From: an uncultured Bacteroidales bacterium
GTDB taxonomy: Bacteria; Bacteroidota; Bacteroidia; Bacteroidales; Paludibacteraceae
NCBI GenBank assembly: GCA_937916355.1
Contig: CALFTM010000015.1
Coordinates: forward strand, 1-14,510
Direction: 5' to 3'
Length of the DNA stretch: 14,510 nt
Under the pieces are notes generated by a model that was given only the letters and a program-made list of their open reading frames with translations, was not told the origin of the DNA and ran no database searches. Shown here in pieces: positions 7,660-14,254 of this stretch. Position numbers and translations under genes: made by a program. Each line of letters starts with the position of its first letter. Positions within the stretch are counted from its first letter, which is position 1.

Positions 7660-7785
7660 TTAATCTTTATTATCGTTTTCGTCCTCTTTATTCCAATACT
7701 TCACTCCAAAAATGATAGCACCAATCACACAAAGGATGGATAGGAGATATGCACTCCATATTCCGGGATCATCTATTCCGAACAT
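7660..7785 (-). CDS. Symporter small accessory protein (41 aa, one TM)
   Basis: This short frame begins with an ATG at 7785 and ends in a TAA at 7662-7660. It reads MFGIDDPGIWSAYLLSILC and continues with one hydrophobic helix (about residues 9-28), followed by a charged tail KYWNKEDENDNKD. Tiny proteins of this form (start M-G-DDP-W-AY, one TM, then W-N) are known as symporter small accessory proteins, encoded directly before SSS transporters. Here it sits five bases after the ACT gene and two bases before the symporter, which is the expected place. It is likely a subunit or stability factor of the symporter in the inner membrane; no enzymatic role is expected. Confidence is good because length, motif and position agree. 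Confidence 0.87.
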   Translation of the reverse strand: MFGIDDPGIWSAYLLSILCVIGAIIFGVKYWNKEDENDNKD

Positions 7786-7790
7786 GTTAT

Positions 7791-8216
7791 TTATAATTTA
7801 TTTAATTCTGTTTCCGAAAGATTAACCATCCCACATCGGCGTATAACCTCATGAGCAGCATCCAAATTGTTCGTACGCAATATCAATATCGCCTGCTGGT
7901 TGGTTGAAAAGCAATACATGTACTCAATGTTGATGCCCACTTTAGTAAACGATTCGATTGTCTGCGACAATTTTCCGGTAGAGGAATCAACGGAGATTGC
8001 CAAAACTGCATTTCGATTTGCTGTTACTCCGTTTTCTTTCAACACTTGTAATGCTTTTATTTGATTATCCGTGATAAGACGCAATATTCCATAATCGGAA
8101 GTGTCTGCCACACTTGCGGCAATCACCCGAATATCCTCTTTGCTTAGAATGGAAAGAATCTCGTTTAGTCTACCAAATTTATTTTCCAAAAAAATTGAAA
8201 TCTGATCTATAGTCAT
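7791..8216 (-). CDS. Double ACT-domain protein linked to phenylacetate-CoA ligase
   Basis: The 141-residue product contains two ACT domains in tandem (about 5-63 and 70-129) and little else. The first shows the usual strand-helix start with the loop glycine (ISIFLENKFGRLNEIL); the second repeats it (LAISVDSSTGKLSQTI). ACT domains bind amino acids or similar small ligands and control partner enzymes. Stand-alone proteins of this type often lie beside paaK-like ligases in Bacteroidota and other anaerobes. The gene follows paaK by 26 bases and precedes the symporter accessory gene by five, so all are probably on one transcript. A plausible role is sensing an amino acid or aryl acid and adjusting ligase or transport activity; the ligand is unknown. 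Confidence 0.9.
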   Translation of the reverse strand: MTIDQISIFLENKFGRLNEILSILSKEDIRVIAASVADTSDYGILRLITDNQIKALQVLKENGVTANRNAVLAISVDSSTGKLSQTIESFTKVGINIEYMYCFSTNQQAILILRTNNLDAAHEVIRRCGMVNLSETELNKL

Positions 8217-8242
8217 ATCTTAAACACCTTAACATTAACAAC

Positions 8243-9550
8243 TTAATGATTTTTTCTCAAATCCCTCACCCTAACGGCCTTACCCTCAGTTTGTGGCAAA
8301 GAACCTTTCTCTACCAATTTTACTTTTGGCGTAACCAACAACTCATCCTTCAGTTGACGGGTAATCTCTTTTGTCAAAGCCTGAAGTTTAGGGTAATCAT
8401 CAGTATGGAAATCTCCCAATTCAACCTCCACCATCATTTCATCATTGTTTCCAACAGTAGAAATCGTAATGAGATAATTCATTCCCAATTCGCTGAAATT
8501 CATCAGAATCTTTTCTATCTGAATAGGGAAAATATTCACACCCTTTACAATAATCATATCATCACTGCGTCCCTTCAAACGTGCGATGCGGCGATGGGTT
8601 CTTCCACAAGGACAATCTCCGGGCAAGAAGTTGGTCAAGTCTCTCGTGCGATAACGAATCAACGGCATTGCCTCACGAGTCAACGTGGTCAACACCATCT
8701 CTCCAACCTCTCCATCTGCCACTGGCTCCAATGTCTCTGGATTGATAATCTCCACAATCACCATGTCCTCCCAAATATGGAGACCATTCTGCTCTTGACA
8801 CTCGAACGCCACTCCCGGACCATTCATTTCGGACATACCAAAACAATTATAAGCCTTCAATCCGAGAAGCTCCTCTATTCTTTTTCGCTGCTCTTCTGAA
8901 TGTGGTTCTGCACCCACGCACATGATGCGCAATTTCGTATCTTTTCGAGGATTCAACCCCTCCTCCGTTATGACCTCTGCAAGGCGGGTTGCGTAGCTCG
9001 GTATCGTATGCAAAACCGTAGTTCCAAAATCACGGATGAATTTGATTTGTCTTTTAGTGTTACCTGCGGCAGCCGGAACTGTCAGACATCCTAATTTTTC
9101 AGCCCCATACTGATAACCAAGTCCGCCAGTAAACATTCCGTACCCTGATGTATTTTGGAAGACATCTGATTTACGAACGCCCACCATATACATACAACGT
9201 GCCACCTGATTCGCCCAATTGTCCAAATCTTTTTGAGTATGCAACACAACCGTAGGATTTCCGGTTGTTCCACTCGAAGAGTGCAATCTCACTACCTCAT
9301 CTTGTGGGACTGCCATCAGACCAAACGGATAATTATTTCTCAAATCATCTTTCGTAGTGAATGGGAATTTTTTCAAATCATCTAATGATTGGATAGAATC
9401 GACCGAAAGTCCTTTTTCCGCAAACAACTTTTTGTAGTATGGCGAATTAGAAGCTTGTGCAACTGTTTGCTTCAAACGTTCCAACTGCAACTTTTCAAGT
9501 TCCGAACGACCCATGGTCTCAATCTCTTCTTCCCAATATTTTTCTGTCAT
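8243..9550 (-). CDS. paaK: Phenylacetate-CoA ligase-type AMP-forming acyl-CoA ligase
   Basis: The 435-residue product is a full-length PaaK-family ligase of the adenylate-forming superfamily. It shows the phosphate-binding loop SSSGTTGNPT (91-100), the FGMSE motif (237-241), GEMVLTTL (283-290), the ribose-contact region RYRTRDL (299-305) and the hinge KGRSDDMI (326-333). A late lysine in TEGKAVRV (Lys424) is the likely catalytic lysine. A CPCG cluster (313-316) is typical of this family. It activates an aryl- or keto-derived acid with ATP and CoA to the CoA thioester in the cytoplasm. Anaerobes often carry it next to indolepyruvate:ferredoxin oxidoreductase genes (iorAB); those are absent here, and the partners are an ACT protein and an SSS symporter. 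Phenylacetate is the family substrate, but indoleacetate or similar acids are possible. Confidence 0.94.
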   Translation of the reverse strand: MTEKYWEEEIETMGRSELEKLQLERLKQTVAQASNSPYYKKLFAEKGLSVDSIQSLDDLKKFPFTTKDDLRNNYPFGLMAVPQDEVVRLHSSSGTTGNPTVVLHTQKDLDNWANQVARCMYMVGVRKSDVFQNTSGYGMFTGGLGYQYGAEKLGCLTVPAAAGNTKRQIKFIRDFGTTVLHTIPSYATRLAEVITEEGLNPRKDTKLRIMCVGAEPHSEEQRKRIEELLGLKAYNCFGMSEMNGPGVAFECQEQNGLHIWEDMVIVEIINPETLEPVADGEVGEMVLTTLTREAMPLIRYRTRDLTNFLPGDCPCGRTHRRIARLKGRSDDMIIVKGVNIFPIQIEKILMNFSELGMNYLITISTVGNNDEMMVEVELGDFHTDDYPKLQALTKEITRQLKDELLVTPKVKLVEKGSLPQTEGKAVRVRDLRKNH

Positions 9551-9564
9551 GACAATATATTTTT

Positions 9565-9604
9565 TTGTCGCCAGATGTTAGATAACCTTCCAACAACCTG
9601 ACAA
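9565..9604 (-). promoter_or_regulatory. Hairpin in the paaK 5' leader
   Basis: In the paaK leader (minus), TTGTCAG (9604-9598) pairs with CT and GACAA (9574-9565, with a 3-nt bulge), and inside it TGTT pairs with AACA, forming about 11 base pairs. A larger repeat, GTTAGAT (9577-9583) and ATCTAAC (9618-9624), partly overlaps this and would give an alternative fold. The structure lies 14 bases before the paaK ATG. It could affect translation or early termination, but this is only a reading of possible base pairs. Confidence 0.35.
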
Positions 9605-9630
9605 AATGCCTATTAAAATCTAACTGACTG

Positions 9631-9638
9631 CAAATTTA
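9631..9638 (-). promoter_or_regulatory. Possible -7 box of the paaK promoter
   Basis: TAAATTTG on the minus strand matches the -7 consensus TAnnTTTG, about 80 bases before the paaK ATG. No TTTG is found at the expected -33 distance, and the region is very AT-rich, so the match could be chance. Confidence 0.35.
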
Positions 9639-9758
9639 ATTTAAATAGTTCAATTTTCCCCTTGTTTTTTCCACAACTTAACGACATAAGAGAGAAAAAT
9701 CTTTCAATTCAACAAGAAGAAAAAAAGGTTCGACCTCCTACTAATGGACAAATATTCA

Positions 9759-9766
9759 TAACTTTG
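9759..9766 (+). promoter_or_regulatory. -7 box of the ubiE promoter
   Basis: TAACTTTG matches the Bacteroidota -7 box TAnnTTTG, 38 bases before the ubiE ATG. No clear -33 TTTG lies 19-21 bp upstream. It would drive transcription away from paaK. Confidence 0.45.
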
Positions 9767-9804
9767 CCCTCAAATCATTTTTTTCAACGAAATTTGACCC
9801 CAAT

Positions 9805-10557
9805 ATGGCAGAATTCAAATGTGAGGAAGTCACTCCCTACAACTCTCAGGAGAGCAAAAAAGACCAAATAACTCAAATGTTCGACCGCATTGCCGGAGCA
9901 TACGACCCCATGAATCATCTGATGTCATTAGGACAAGACCGCAGATGGAGGCGCAAGGCAATCGAAAGGATTTCCTCTTTCCAACCCAAAAGGATTTTGG
10001 ATGTGGCGACAGGGACAGGTGATTTTGCCATTGTCGCAGGAAGCGTTTTGAAACCAGACTATCTTTTGGGCATCGACATATCCGAAGGAATGATGGAAGT
10101 GGGAAGGAAAAAAGTAGCTGAATTGCAAAAGAATGGTGAATTGACCACTCAAATTGAATTTCAATACGGTGATGCGACCTCCTTGGAGCTTTCTTCGGAA
10201 AGTTTCGACACTGTCACCGTGGCATTTGGTGTAAGGAACTTCTCTTCGCTCAGCAAAGGATTGAGTGAAATGTGCAGGGTACTCCGTCCGGGAGGCTGTC
10301 TCGCCATCTTGGAAATGACAGAGCCAGAAAATCCAATTTACAAATTAGGGTACAAAATCTACACGAAACTTTGCATCCCGATTTTAGCCAAGTTGTTCTC
10401 AAAAGACATGAAAGCCTACGATTACTTACCCAATTCAATCGCAGCATTTCCTCAAGGAGACAAAATGAAGGAGGCTTTGAAACGCAGCGGTTTTACAGAT
10501 GTGGAAATAAGGAAATTCACGATGCAGACCTGCACCTTCTATTTGGCGATAAAATAG
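9805..10557 (+). CDS. ubiE: Demethylmenaquinone methyltransferase (UbiE/MenG)
   Basis: The 250-residue product transfers a methyl group from S-adenosylmethionine to demethylmenaquinol, the last step of menaquinone synthesis, at the cytoplasmic membrane surface. Family motifs are in order: MFDRIAGAYDPMNHLMSLG (25-43), the SAM-binding LDVATGTGD (65-73), GIDIS (89-93), GDATSLEL (122-129), AFGVRNF (140-146), RVLRPGG (158-164), YDYLPNSIAAFPQG (205-218) and the C-terminal CTFYLAIK. Length is normal. It is the only gene on the plus strand and is divergent from paaK across a 254-base gap. Its stop lies ten bases from the stop of the converging 315-residue gene, with no terminator seen between them. 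Anaerobic Bacteroidales use menaquinone, so menG function is more likely than ubiquinone synthesis. Confidence 0.97.
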   Translation: MAEFKCEEVTPYNSQESKKDQITQMFDRIAGAYDPMNHLMSLGQDRRWRRKAIERISSFQPKRILDVATGTGDFAIVAGSVLKPDYLLGIDISEGMMEVGRKKVAELQKNGELTTQIEFQYGDATSLELSSESFDTVTVAFGVRNFSSLSKGLSEMCRVLRPGGCLAILEMTEPENPIYKLGYKIYTKLCIPILAKLFSKDMKAYDYLPNSIAAFPQGDKMKEALKRSGFTDVEIRKFTMQTCTFYLAIK

Positions 10558-10567
10558 ATCAAGGCAA

Positions 10568-11515
10568 CTACAATCCCCACAAAAAACGGGCAAAAGCTCT
10601 TATGCTATCTCCTAACGGGAAAAATGCAAGGAGAGATGCCAGATTGGCGAGCAATGCAACTCCCCACGCTTTTAGTTTATACCTCTCACAATCTTTCGTC
10701 AGTTTTGATGTATAGACGATGCTTTCATATATCCACACTATAGGCTCCAATATAATCAATAAGAATAAATACCCCAAAGCTGCGTAACCAGATTGCCAAG
10801 TTGGTCCAGCATGCCAAATGCCCGAAATAAGACAATTCATCAATATATTGGTATAGGCATTTGTAAAAGCGACATAACGGACATCTCGCTTGTTACGATA
10901 AAAGAGTCCAAAAATTAAAGACTCTATCAAAACGGTTAGAATCATAGCCAAAACAAACTCGGTATAACGGACATAACGAAACTTATCGTTCAACGATTCT
11001 GTTAACGATTCTGTTATTATATCTTTTGTCGGATCTTCTGGTATAAAACATTCCACCGCATATTGCAAAGGGGTTCTCGTCAAATAACACCTTCCAGAAT
11101 GAGGATAATAAATCGCAAACGTTTGAAAAAGAAAATCTCCCTCAATTTCACAATTTGCAATCGTCACCCACACGTCACACTTTTGGGAAACCGAACGTTC
11201 CAAACTTTTCAGATCAACCTGCTTAAAAGCCTCAATCACATCCTCCTTTGTTACAGAGGAATCCACAACTACTTTCGCAAATGTATCTTCTTCTGCAAAA
11301 GTCGCCTTACAATATTCTACAGCTGATAGCGTGTGAGGTATTACAGTATCCTTGTCGCCCACTCGGACAAAAACACCCACATAAAATTCCCCTTCACTCT
11401 CAGGACCATTGATTACACATTTATGAGAACTATAATCAGGTGGCGCAGGCATGTTTGCGAAAGAAGCGCAACAGACAACAGCTAAAAAAAACACAAGAAA
11501 ACACCTTACCGACAT
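10568..11515 (-). CDS. Unrecognised envelope protein: exported domain followed by four TM segments
   Basis: I do not recognise this 315-residue protein. It begins with a Sec signal peptide (residues 1-20, MSVRCFLVFFLAVVCCASFA, then NMPAPPDYSS). A globular extracytoplasmic region of about 160 residues follows, with cysteines at 33, 69, 113, 122, 143 and 156. Then come four hydrophobic segments at about 186-206, 213-233, 243-264 and 282-303. The layout is a soluble sensor- or binding-like part joined to a small membrane domain. A short tandem repeat of about 12 bases (TESL-TESL, near residues 168-175) precedes the membrane part. It faces ubiE and starts 54 bases after the stop of the DUF4348-like gene, so the two may share a transcript. 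The gene is clear from length and composition; the function is open. Confidence 0.8.
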   Translation of the reverse strand: MSVRCFLVFFLAVVCCASFANMPAPPDYSSHKCVINGPESEGEFYVGVFVRVGDKDTVIPHTLSAVEYCKATFAEEDTFAKVVVDSSVTKEDVIEAFKQVDLKSLERSVSQKCDVWVTIANCEIEGDFLFQTFAIYYPHSGRCYLTRTPLQYAVECFIPEDPTKDIITESLTESLNDKFRYVRYTEFVLAMILTVLIESLIFGLFYRNKRDVRYVAFTNAYTNILMNCLISGIWHAGPTWQSGYAALGYLFLLIILEPIVWIYESIVYTSKLTKDCERYKLKAWGVALLANLASLLAFFPLGDSIRAFARFLWGL

Positions 11516-11569
11516 AAGCGACAGAATTAAGCATTAAACAAACAAAGAAAATGCAAATTCACGTAAAAA

Positions 11570-12187
11570 CTATATGTAAACTTCCATTTCGATCAAATAC
11601 CACACCTTGTTGATGTATATGAAATTGTAGTATTCTTTAGCCTTCCCTTGTTGATAAAGTATCACTTTTCGATTATTGCCATGCCTCAACGGAAGAATAG
11701 AGCGGAAAGAAGGACTCCTTTGCCAGATTTTCAACTCTTCCCAATCCCTTGGCATTATCAATCGCTTCTCTTTTAAGCCATCTTTTGATTTATAGGTAAC
11801 GGGCAACGGGAAAATCGTCCTTGCAATCTGCATTTCCCTACTAAACGAGAAATCTTTCAAGAACGTAAAAAAATCTTTTTCCAAAGGCTCCATGCGAGTA
11901 TTAAGCATTCTTTGCCGCAAATTCCATTTCCCATTGTACTCCATTTTATAAACATTCTTCTCAAGGATGTTCTTATTAGGAATATATGTGTTGACATCCA
12001 CCGTCCTCTCATTAACGGCAAGACCTAAGGAGTCAGTAAACACTACGCTCACAGTATTTTTCTTTTTGGGGTCTATTTGTTGAAGCAGATACGAAGAAAA
12101 ATCCTCTGCAAACAAGTGAACAGAAGGGAAAAGGAACGCCAAAAGCACTCCCACCCTCATTAACCTATATGCAGAATAAAACTTCAT
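11570..12187 (-). CDS. Exported DUF4348-like protein
   Basis: The 205-residue product has a signal peptide (about residues 1-27, ending VHLFA). The mature protein contains KDFFTFLKDFSFSREMQIA (104-122) followed by RTIFPLPV (123-130). An aromatic FxxF helix, a short F-S stretch and then R-x-x-FPL is the pattern I associate with DUF4348, an exported Bacteroidota family of unknown function. The end, YYNFIYINKVWYLIEMEVYI, looks like the closing beta strands of a small alpha/beta barrel. A second methionine at residue 10 could be the true start, since the first nine residues add little to the signal peptide. A -7-like box (12221-12214) lies 27 bases upstream, directly after the rpsT terminator, so the gene has its own start of transcription. 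The family assignment is tentative. Confidence 0.78.
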   Translation of the reverse strand: MKFYSAYRLMRVGVLLAFLFPSVHLFAEDFSSYLLQQIDPKKKNTVSVVFTDSLGLAVNERTVDVNTYIPNKNILEKNVYKMEYNGKWNLRQRMLNTRMEPLEKDFFTFLKDFSFSREMQIARTIFPLPVTYKSKDGLKEKRLIMPRDWEELKIWQRSPSFRSILPLRHGNNRKVILYQQGKAKEYYNFIYINKVWYLIEMEVYI

Positions 12188-12213
12188 TTAGTCACCTTCT
12201 TAATTTTCGGCTT

Positions 12214-12221
12214 CAAAGTTA
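12214..12221 (-). promoter_or_regulatory. -7 box upstream of the DUF4348-like gene
   Basis: TAACTTTG on minus fits TAnnTTTG and lies 26 bases before the ATG at 12187, just after the rpsT terminator. No clear -33 TTTG is present; the stretch upstream is the terminator's T-tract. Confidence 0.45.
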
Positions 12222-12237
12222 TAAAAAACTATGAAAT

Positions 12238-12264
12238 AAAAAAAGCCTCACATACGTGAAGCTT
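12238..12264 (-). terminator. rpsT intrinsic terminator
   Basis: On minus, AAGCTTCAC (12264-12256) and GTGAGGCTT (12251-12243) form a nine-pair stem with one G-U pair and a four-base loop, followed by a T7 tract (12244-12238). It lies 24 bases after the rpsT stop and separates it from the DUF4348-like gene. Confidence 0.88.
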
Positions 12265-12288
12265 TATTTTTTCTGAATCATAACTTGA

Positions 12289-12540
12289 TTACAACTTGTT
12301 AACCAACTTAGCCAACTTAGACTTCAAATTAGATGCCTTATTCTTGTGGATAACATTCTTCTTAACCAACTTATCCAACATAGACGCTACCTTTGGCAAA
12401 GCCTCCTCAGCAGACTTCTTGTCTTTAGTTGCGCGCAAATCGCGAACAGCGTGACGACAAGTCAAAGCATAATATCTATTTTGCAATCTTCTTTTCTCAG
12501 TTTGCCTGATTCTTTTGATTGATGATTTGTGATTAGCCAT
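12289..12540 (-). CDS. rpsT: 30S ribosomal protein S20
   Basis: The 83-residue product is typical bS20: MANHKSSIKRIRQTEKRR at the start, a lysine/arginine-rich helical body, and the HKNKASNLKSKLAKLV end. S20 binds 16S rRNA early in assembly of the small subunit. Length and the ANHKSS start are those of the family, and the ATG at 12540 is unambiguous. The gene follows tRNA-Glu by 36 bases with no terminator between, so both are likely made from the promoter at 12709-12739. An efficient terminator follows (12238-12264). No autoregulatory leader other than the tRNA itself is seen. Confidence 0.99.
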   Translation of the reverse strand: MANHKSSIKRIRQTEKRRLQNRYYALTCRHAVRDLRATKDKKSAEEALPKVASMLDKLVKKNVIHKNKASNLKSKLAKLVNKL

Positions 12541-12576
12541 CTCTTTATATCCTTTTTTCTTAAACTTTTAACTTTG

Positions 12577-12648
12577 TAGCCTCTAGGGGAATCGAACCCC
12601 TCTTTAGAGAATGAAAATCTCTTGTCCTAACCGATAGACGAAGAGGCC
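12577..12648 (-). tRNA. tRNA-Glu (anticodon UUC)
   Basis: The 72-nt sequence folds as a tRNA. The acceptor arms are GGCCTCT and AGAGGCT (a G-U pair at position 1-72), with discriminator A. The D-arm contains GTCTATCGGTTAGGAC. The anticodon stem is AGAGA/TCTCT around the loop TTTTCAT, giving anticodon TTC. The T-arm is AGGGG-TTCGATT-CCCCT. CCA is not encoded. It lies directly upstream of rpsT on the same strand, and processing would release it from a shared transcript. Confidence 0.97.
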
Positions 12649-12708
12649 GCCTACAACTGAATTACTTTGTTTCTCTTTCGATCAACGATTTGTTTTTCAA
12701 TCGTGGTG

Positions 12709-12739
12709 CAAAGGTACAACTTTTTTTTTATCCTCCAAA
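12709..12739 (-). promoter_or_regulatory. Promoter of the tRNA-Glu and rpsT unit
   Basis: On minus, TTTG (12739-12736), a 19-bp spacer and TACCTTTG (12716-12709) form a near-perfect Bacteroidota housekeeping promoter. A six-pair inverted repeat (12685-12690 with 12699-12704) lies at the expected start of the transcript. The tRNA begins about 60 bases downstream of the -7 box. Confidence 0.82.
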
Positions 12740-12789
12740 TTTTTTCATCATTTTTTTGGAAAGTTTTTAGTTTCACCTTACACAACTTA

Positions 12790-13398
12790 TTATTTTTCAG
12801 TGCTTTGAAAACGAGATTTTTCTCCAAGGTACCCTCCATGGTGTCTTTTGGCATACTCCTCGCTTGTGAAACGAATCTTTTTCATCGCCCCAACCACCAA
12901 CAAATCTCCTATCACAGTCATTACTGTAGTTGAAGTTGTCGGAGTCAACCCTAAAGTGCATACCTCTTTCGGATTACCTGTATATAAAAAGACATCTGCC
13001 TCCTTCGCCAAAAGGCTGTTCTCGTTTCCACAAATCACGATGAACTTCATCTGCGGATACAAACCTCGGGTCAAAGAGACCAATTGGACAATTTCGCTGG
13101 TCTTACCCGAATTAGAAATCAACAACATGACATCATTGGGCTGCAACATACCTAAATCACCATGCTGCGCCTCACTCGGATGCAAATACACAGAGGGCGT
13201 ACCCGTAGAACTGAAAGTTGTCGAAATATTCAATGCTATTTGACCTGCCTTGCCCATTCCACTTGTCACCAGTTTACCCTTCTTTTCGTGAACTTGCTCT
13301 ATAATCAAGTCTATCGCCTTTTCAAACTGGTCAGTTACAGGAATATTCAAAACCGCATTGGCTTCATGTTGCAATATTTTACTTATCTCTTCTTTCAT
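12790..13398 (-). CDS. Short SIS-domain sugar-phosphate isomerase (KpsF/KdsD type, no CBS domains)
   Basis: The 202-residue product is a SIS-domain protein related to arabinose-5-phosphate isomerases, which convert ribulose 5-phosphate to arabinose 5-phosphate for Kdo synthesis. It shows SGMGKAGQIA (46-55), SSTGTPS (63-69), HPSEAQHGDLG (73-83), SNSGKTSEI (95-103), LTPTTSTT (151-158) and RHHGGYLG (185-192). The residues that line the KdsD active site are kept: Lys50 in GMGK, His79 in QHGD, Glu102 in SEI and a histidine in RHHGG. It stops after the SIS domain and lacks the two CBS domains of full-length KdsD (about 320 residues). A TTG seven codons upstream (13419) falls inside the -7 promoter box, so the ATG at 13398 is the better start. 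Isomerase activity is likely; the exact sugar is not certain. Confidence 0.9.
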   Translation of the reverse strand: MKEEISKILQHEANAVLNIPVTDQFEKAIDLIIEQVHEKKGKLVTSGMGKAGQIALNISTTFSSTGTPSVYLHPSEAQHGDLGMLQPNDVMLLISNSGKTSEIVQLVSLTRGLYPQMKFIVICGNENSLLAKEADVFLYTGNPKEVCTLGLTPTTSTTVMTVIGDLLVVGAMKKIRFTSEEYAKRHHGGYLGEKSRFQSTEK

Positions 13399-13416
13399 TA
13401 TTTTTTCGATTTTCGG

Positions 13417-13447
13417 CAAAGTTAAGAATAATTTAGAGATTTTTCAA
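13417..13447 (-). promoter_or_regulatory. Promoter of the SIS-domain gene
   Basis: On minus, TTG (13447-13445), a 20-bp spacer and TAACTTTG (13424-13417) match the Bacteroidota pattern. The start of transcription would be near 13409, giving a leader of only about 11 nt before the ATG at 13398. This box overlaps, and so argues against, the upstream TTG start. Confidence 0.68.
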
Positions 13448-13629
13448 TTTTATAACACGCAAGAAGTATATATGCTACTCACTCTGCCTGCAACTAATTC
13501 TCCCAAGGAACGACAGAAAACACTTTAGACGATCTCTATTATACCGATCAAAATGTTTTTGAACCAAATTTTTCTCTGGTCGATTATCTACGTGTTAAGA
13601 CTATACACACCCCAATTATCCAATCTTCA

Positions 13630-14154
13630 TCACATTTTAACCCACTTCTCGCAACTCTCCACTCTATATTTCCCCTCTTCTTCGACAAGTTTGAACTTCA
13701 TCATAAGCGCCACATCATAGGTGTAGATCATCTTCAACTTCACAACCACCAATACCGCGCCTTCCTCATATCTGGGTTGACCGAAATAGATCACAGGGAG
13801 GACGTACTTTACGCTATTTCCATACTCCTCATCCTCCACCTCGAACTCCTCATACTCCCCATACCTCTCTTTTAATTCTTCGCAATCAATCACGACCTCT
13901 CCTCTATACACCTTGGGAGAAAGCCTCACCCTGTTCTTCTTACACGAATCCAAATTATACCCATGTTGGGACATCGCCCACTCTGCATCCTTGTATATGC
14001 TGGGAGTCACAACATTGTTATTTTCTATATAATCAGATATACACACGTATATGTCACAATATTCTCTCGAACAATATTTATTGTCCGAATCGACCTCTTC
14101 CGAATACAAATTAAAAGAGAACAAAAGACAAAAAAGAACGACAATTTTCTTCAT
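13630..14154 (-). CDS. Unrecognised exported protein with several cysteines
   Basis: I do not recognise this 174-residue protein. It has a clear signal peptide (MKKIVVLFCLLFSFNLYS, cleavage near residue 18), so it is periplasmic or outer-membrane associated. The mature chain has cysteines at 28, 33, 38, 71, 91 and 168, an even number that fits three disulfides. It also has a very acidic stretch (YEEFEVEDEEYG, 100-112). The last third alternates hydrophobic residues (AVLVVVKLKMIY, VALMMKFKLV) and ends RVESCEKWVKM, which suggests closing beta strands. The next gene in the same direction stops 100 bases upstream, and about 230 bases separate its stop from the SIS gene, with no convincing terminator. 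Two-gene transcription with the partial upstream gene is possible. Confidence 0.75.
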   Translation of the reverse strand: MKKIVVLFCLLFSFNLYSEEVDSDNKYCSREYCDIYVCISDYIENNNVVTPSIYKDAEWAMSQHGYNLDSCKKNRVRLSPKVYRGEVVIDCEELKERYGEYEEFEVEDEEYGNSVKYVLPVIYFGQPRYEEGAVLVVVKLKMIYTYDVALMMKFKLVEEEGKYRVESCEKWVKM

Positions 14155-14254
14155 AACAACAACATTAAATCCAATATTTTTGAGTTATCACATAATTCCA
14201 CGACACATCATCAACAATGATTTTAATTTTCCGAGCAACAAAAGCTACTCAATA

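Noticed and set aside
8246..8899. Long plus-strand open frame (217 codons) opposite paaK.
   Set aside because: It lies wholly antisense to a well-conserved enzyme gene and its translation shows no domain; it is a shadow of codon usage.
10272..10715. Plus-strand frame of 147 codons overlapping the end of ubiE and the converging gene.
   Set aside because: It is out of frame inside conserved ubiE sequence and then antisense to the next gene; no start signal or protein-like pattern supports it.
13460..13625. Protein-like peptides in the gap upstream of the SIS gene on both strands (for example a minus-strand frame ending HFDRYNRDRLKCFLSFLG), within a 7-base inverted repeat TAACACG / CGTGTTA (13453-13459, 13591-13597).
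   Set aside because: The frames are under 45 codons, lack a good start, and appear on both strands at once, as expected by chance. The short repeat is too weak for a mobile-element call. A translated search for a transposase remnant would decide it.
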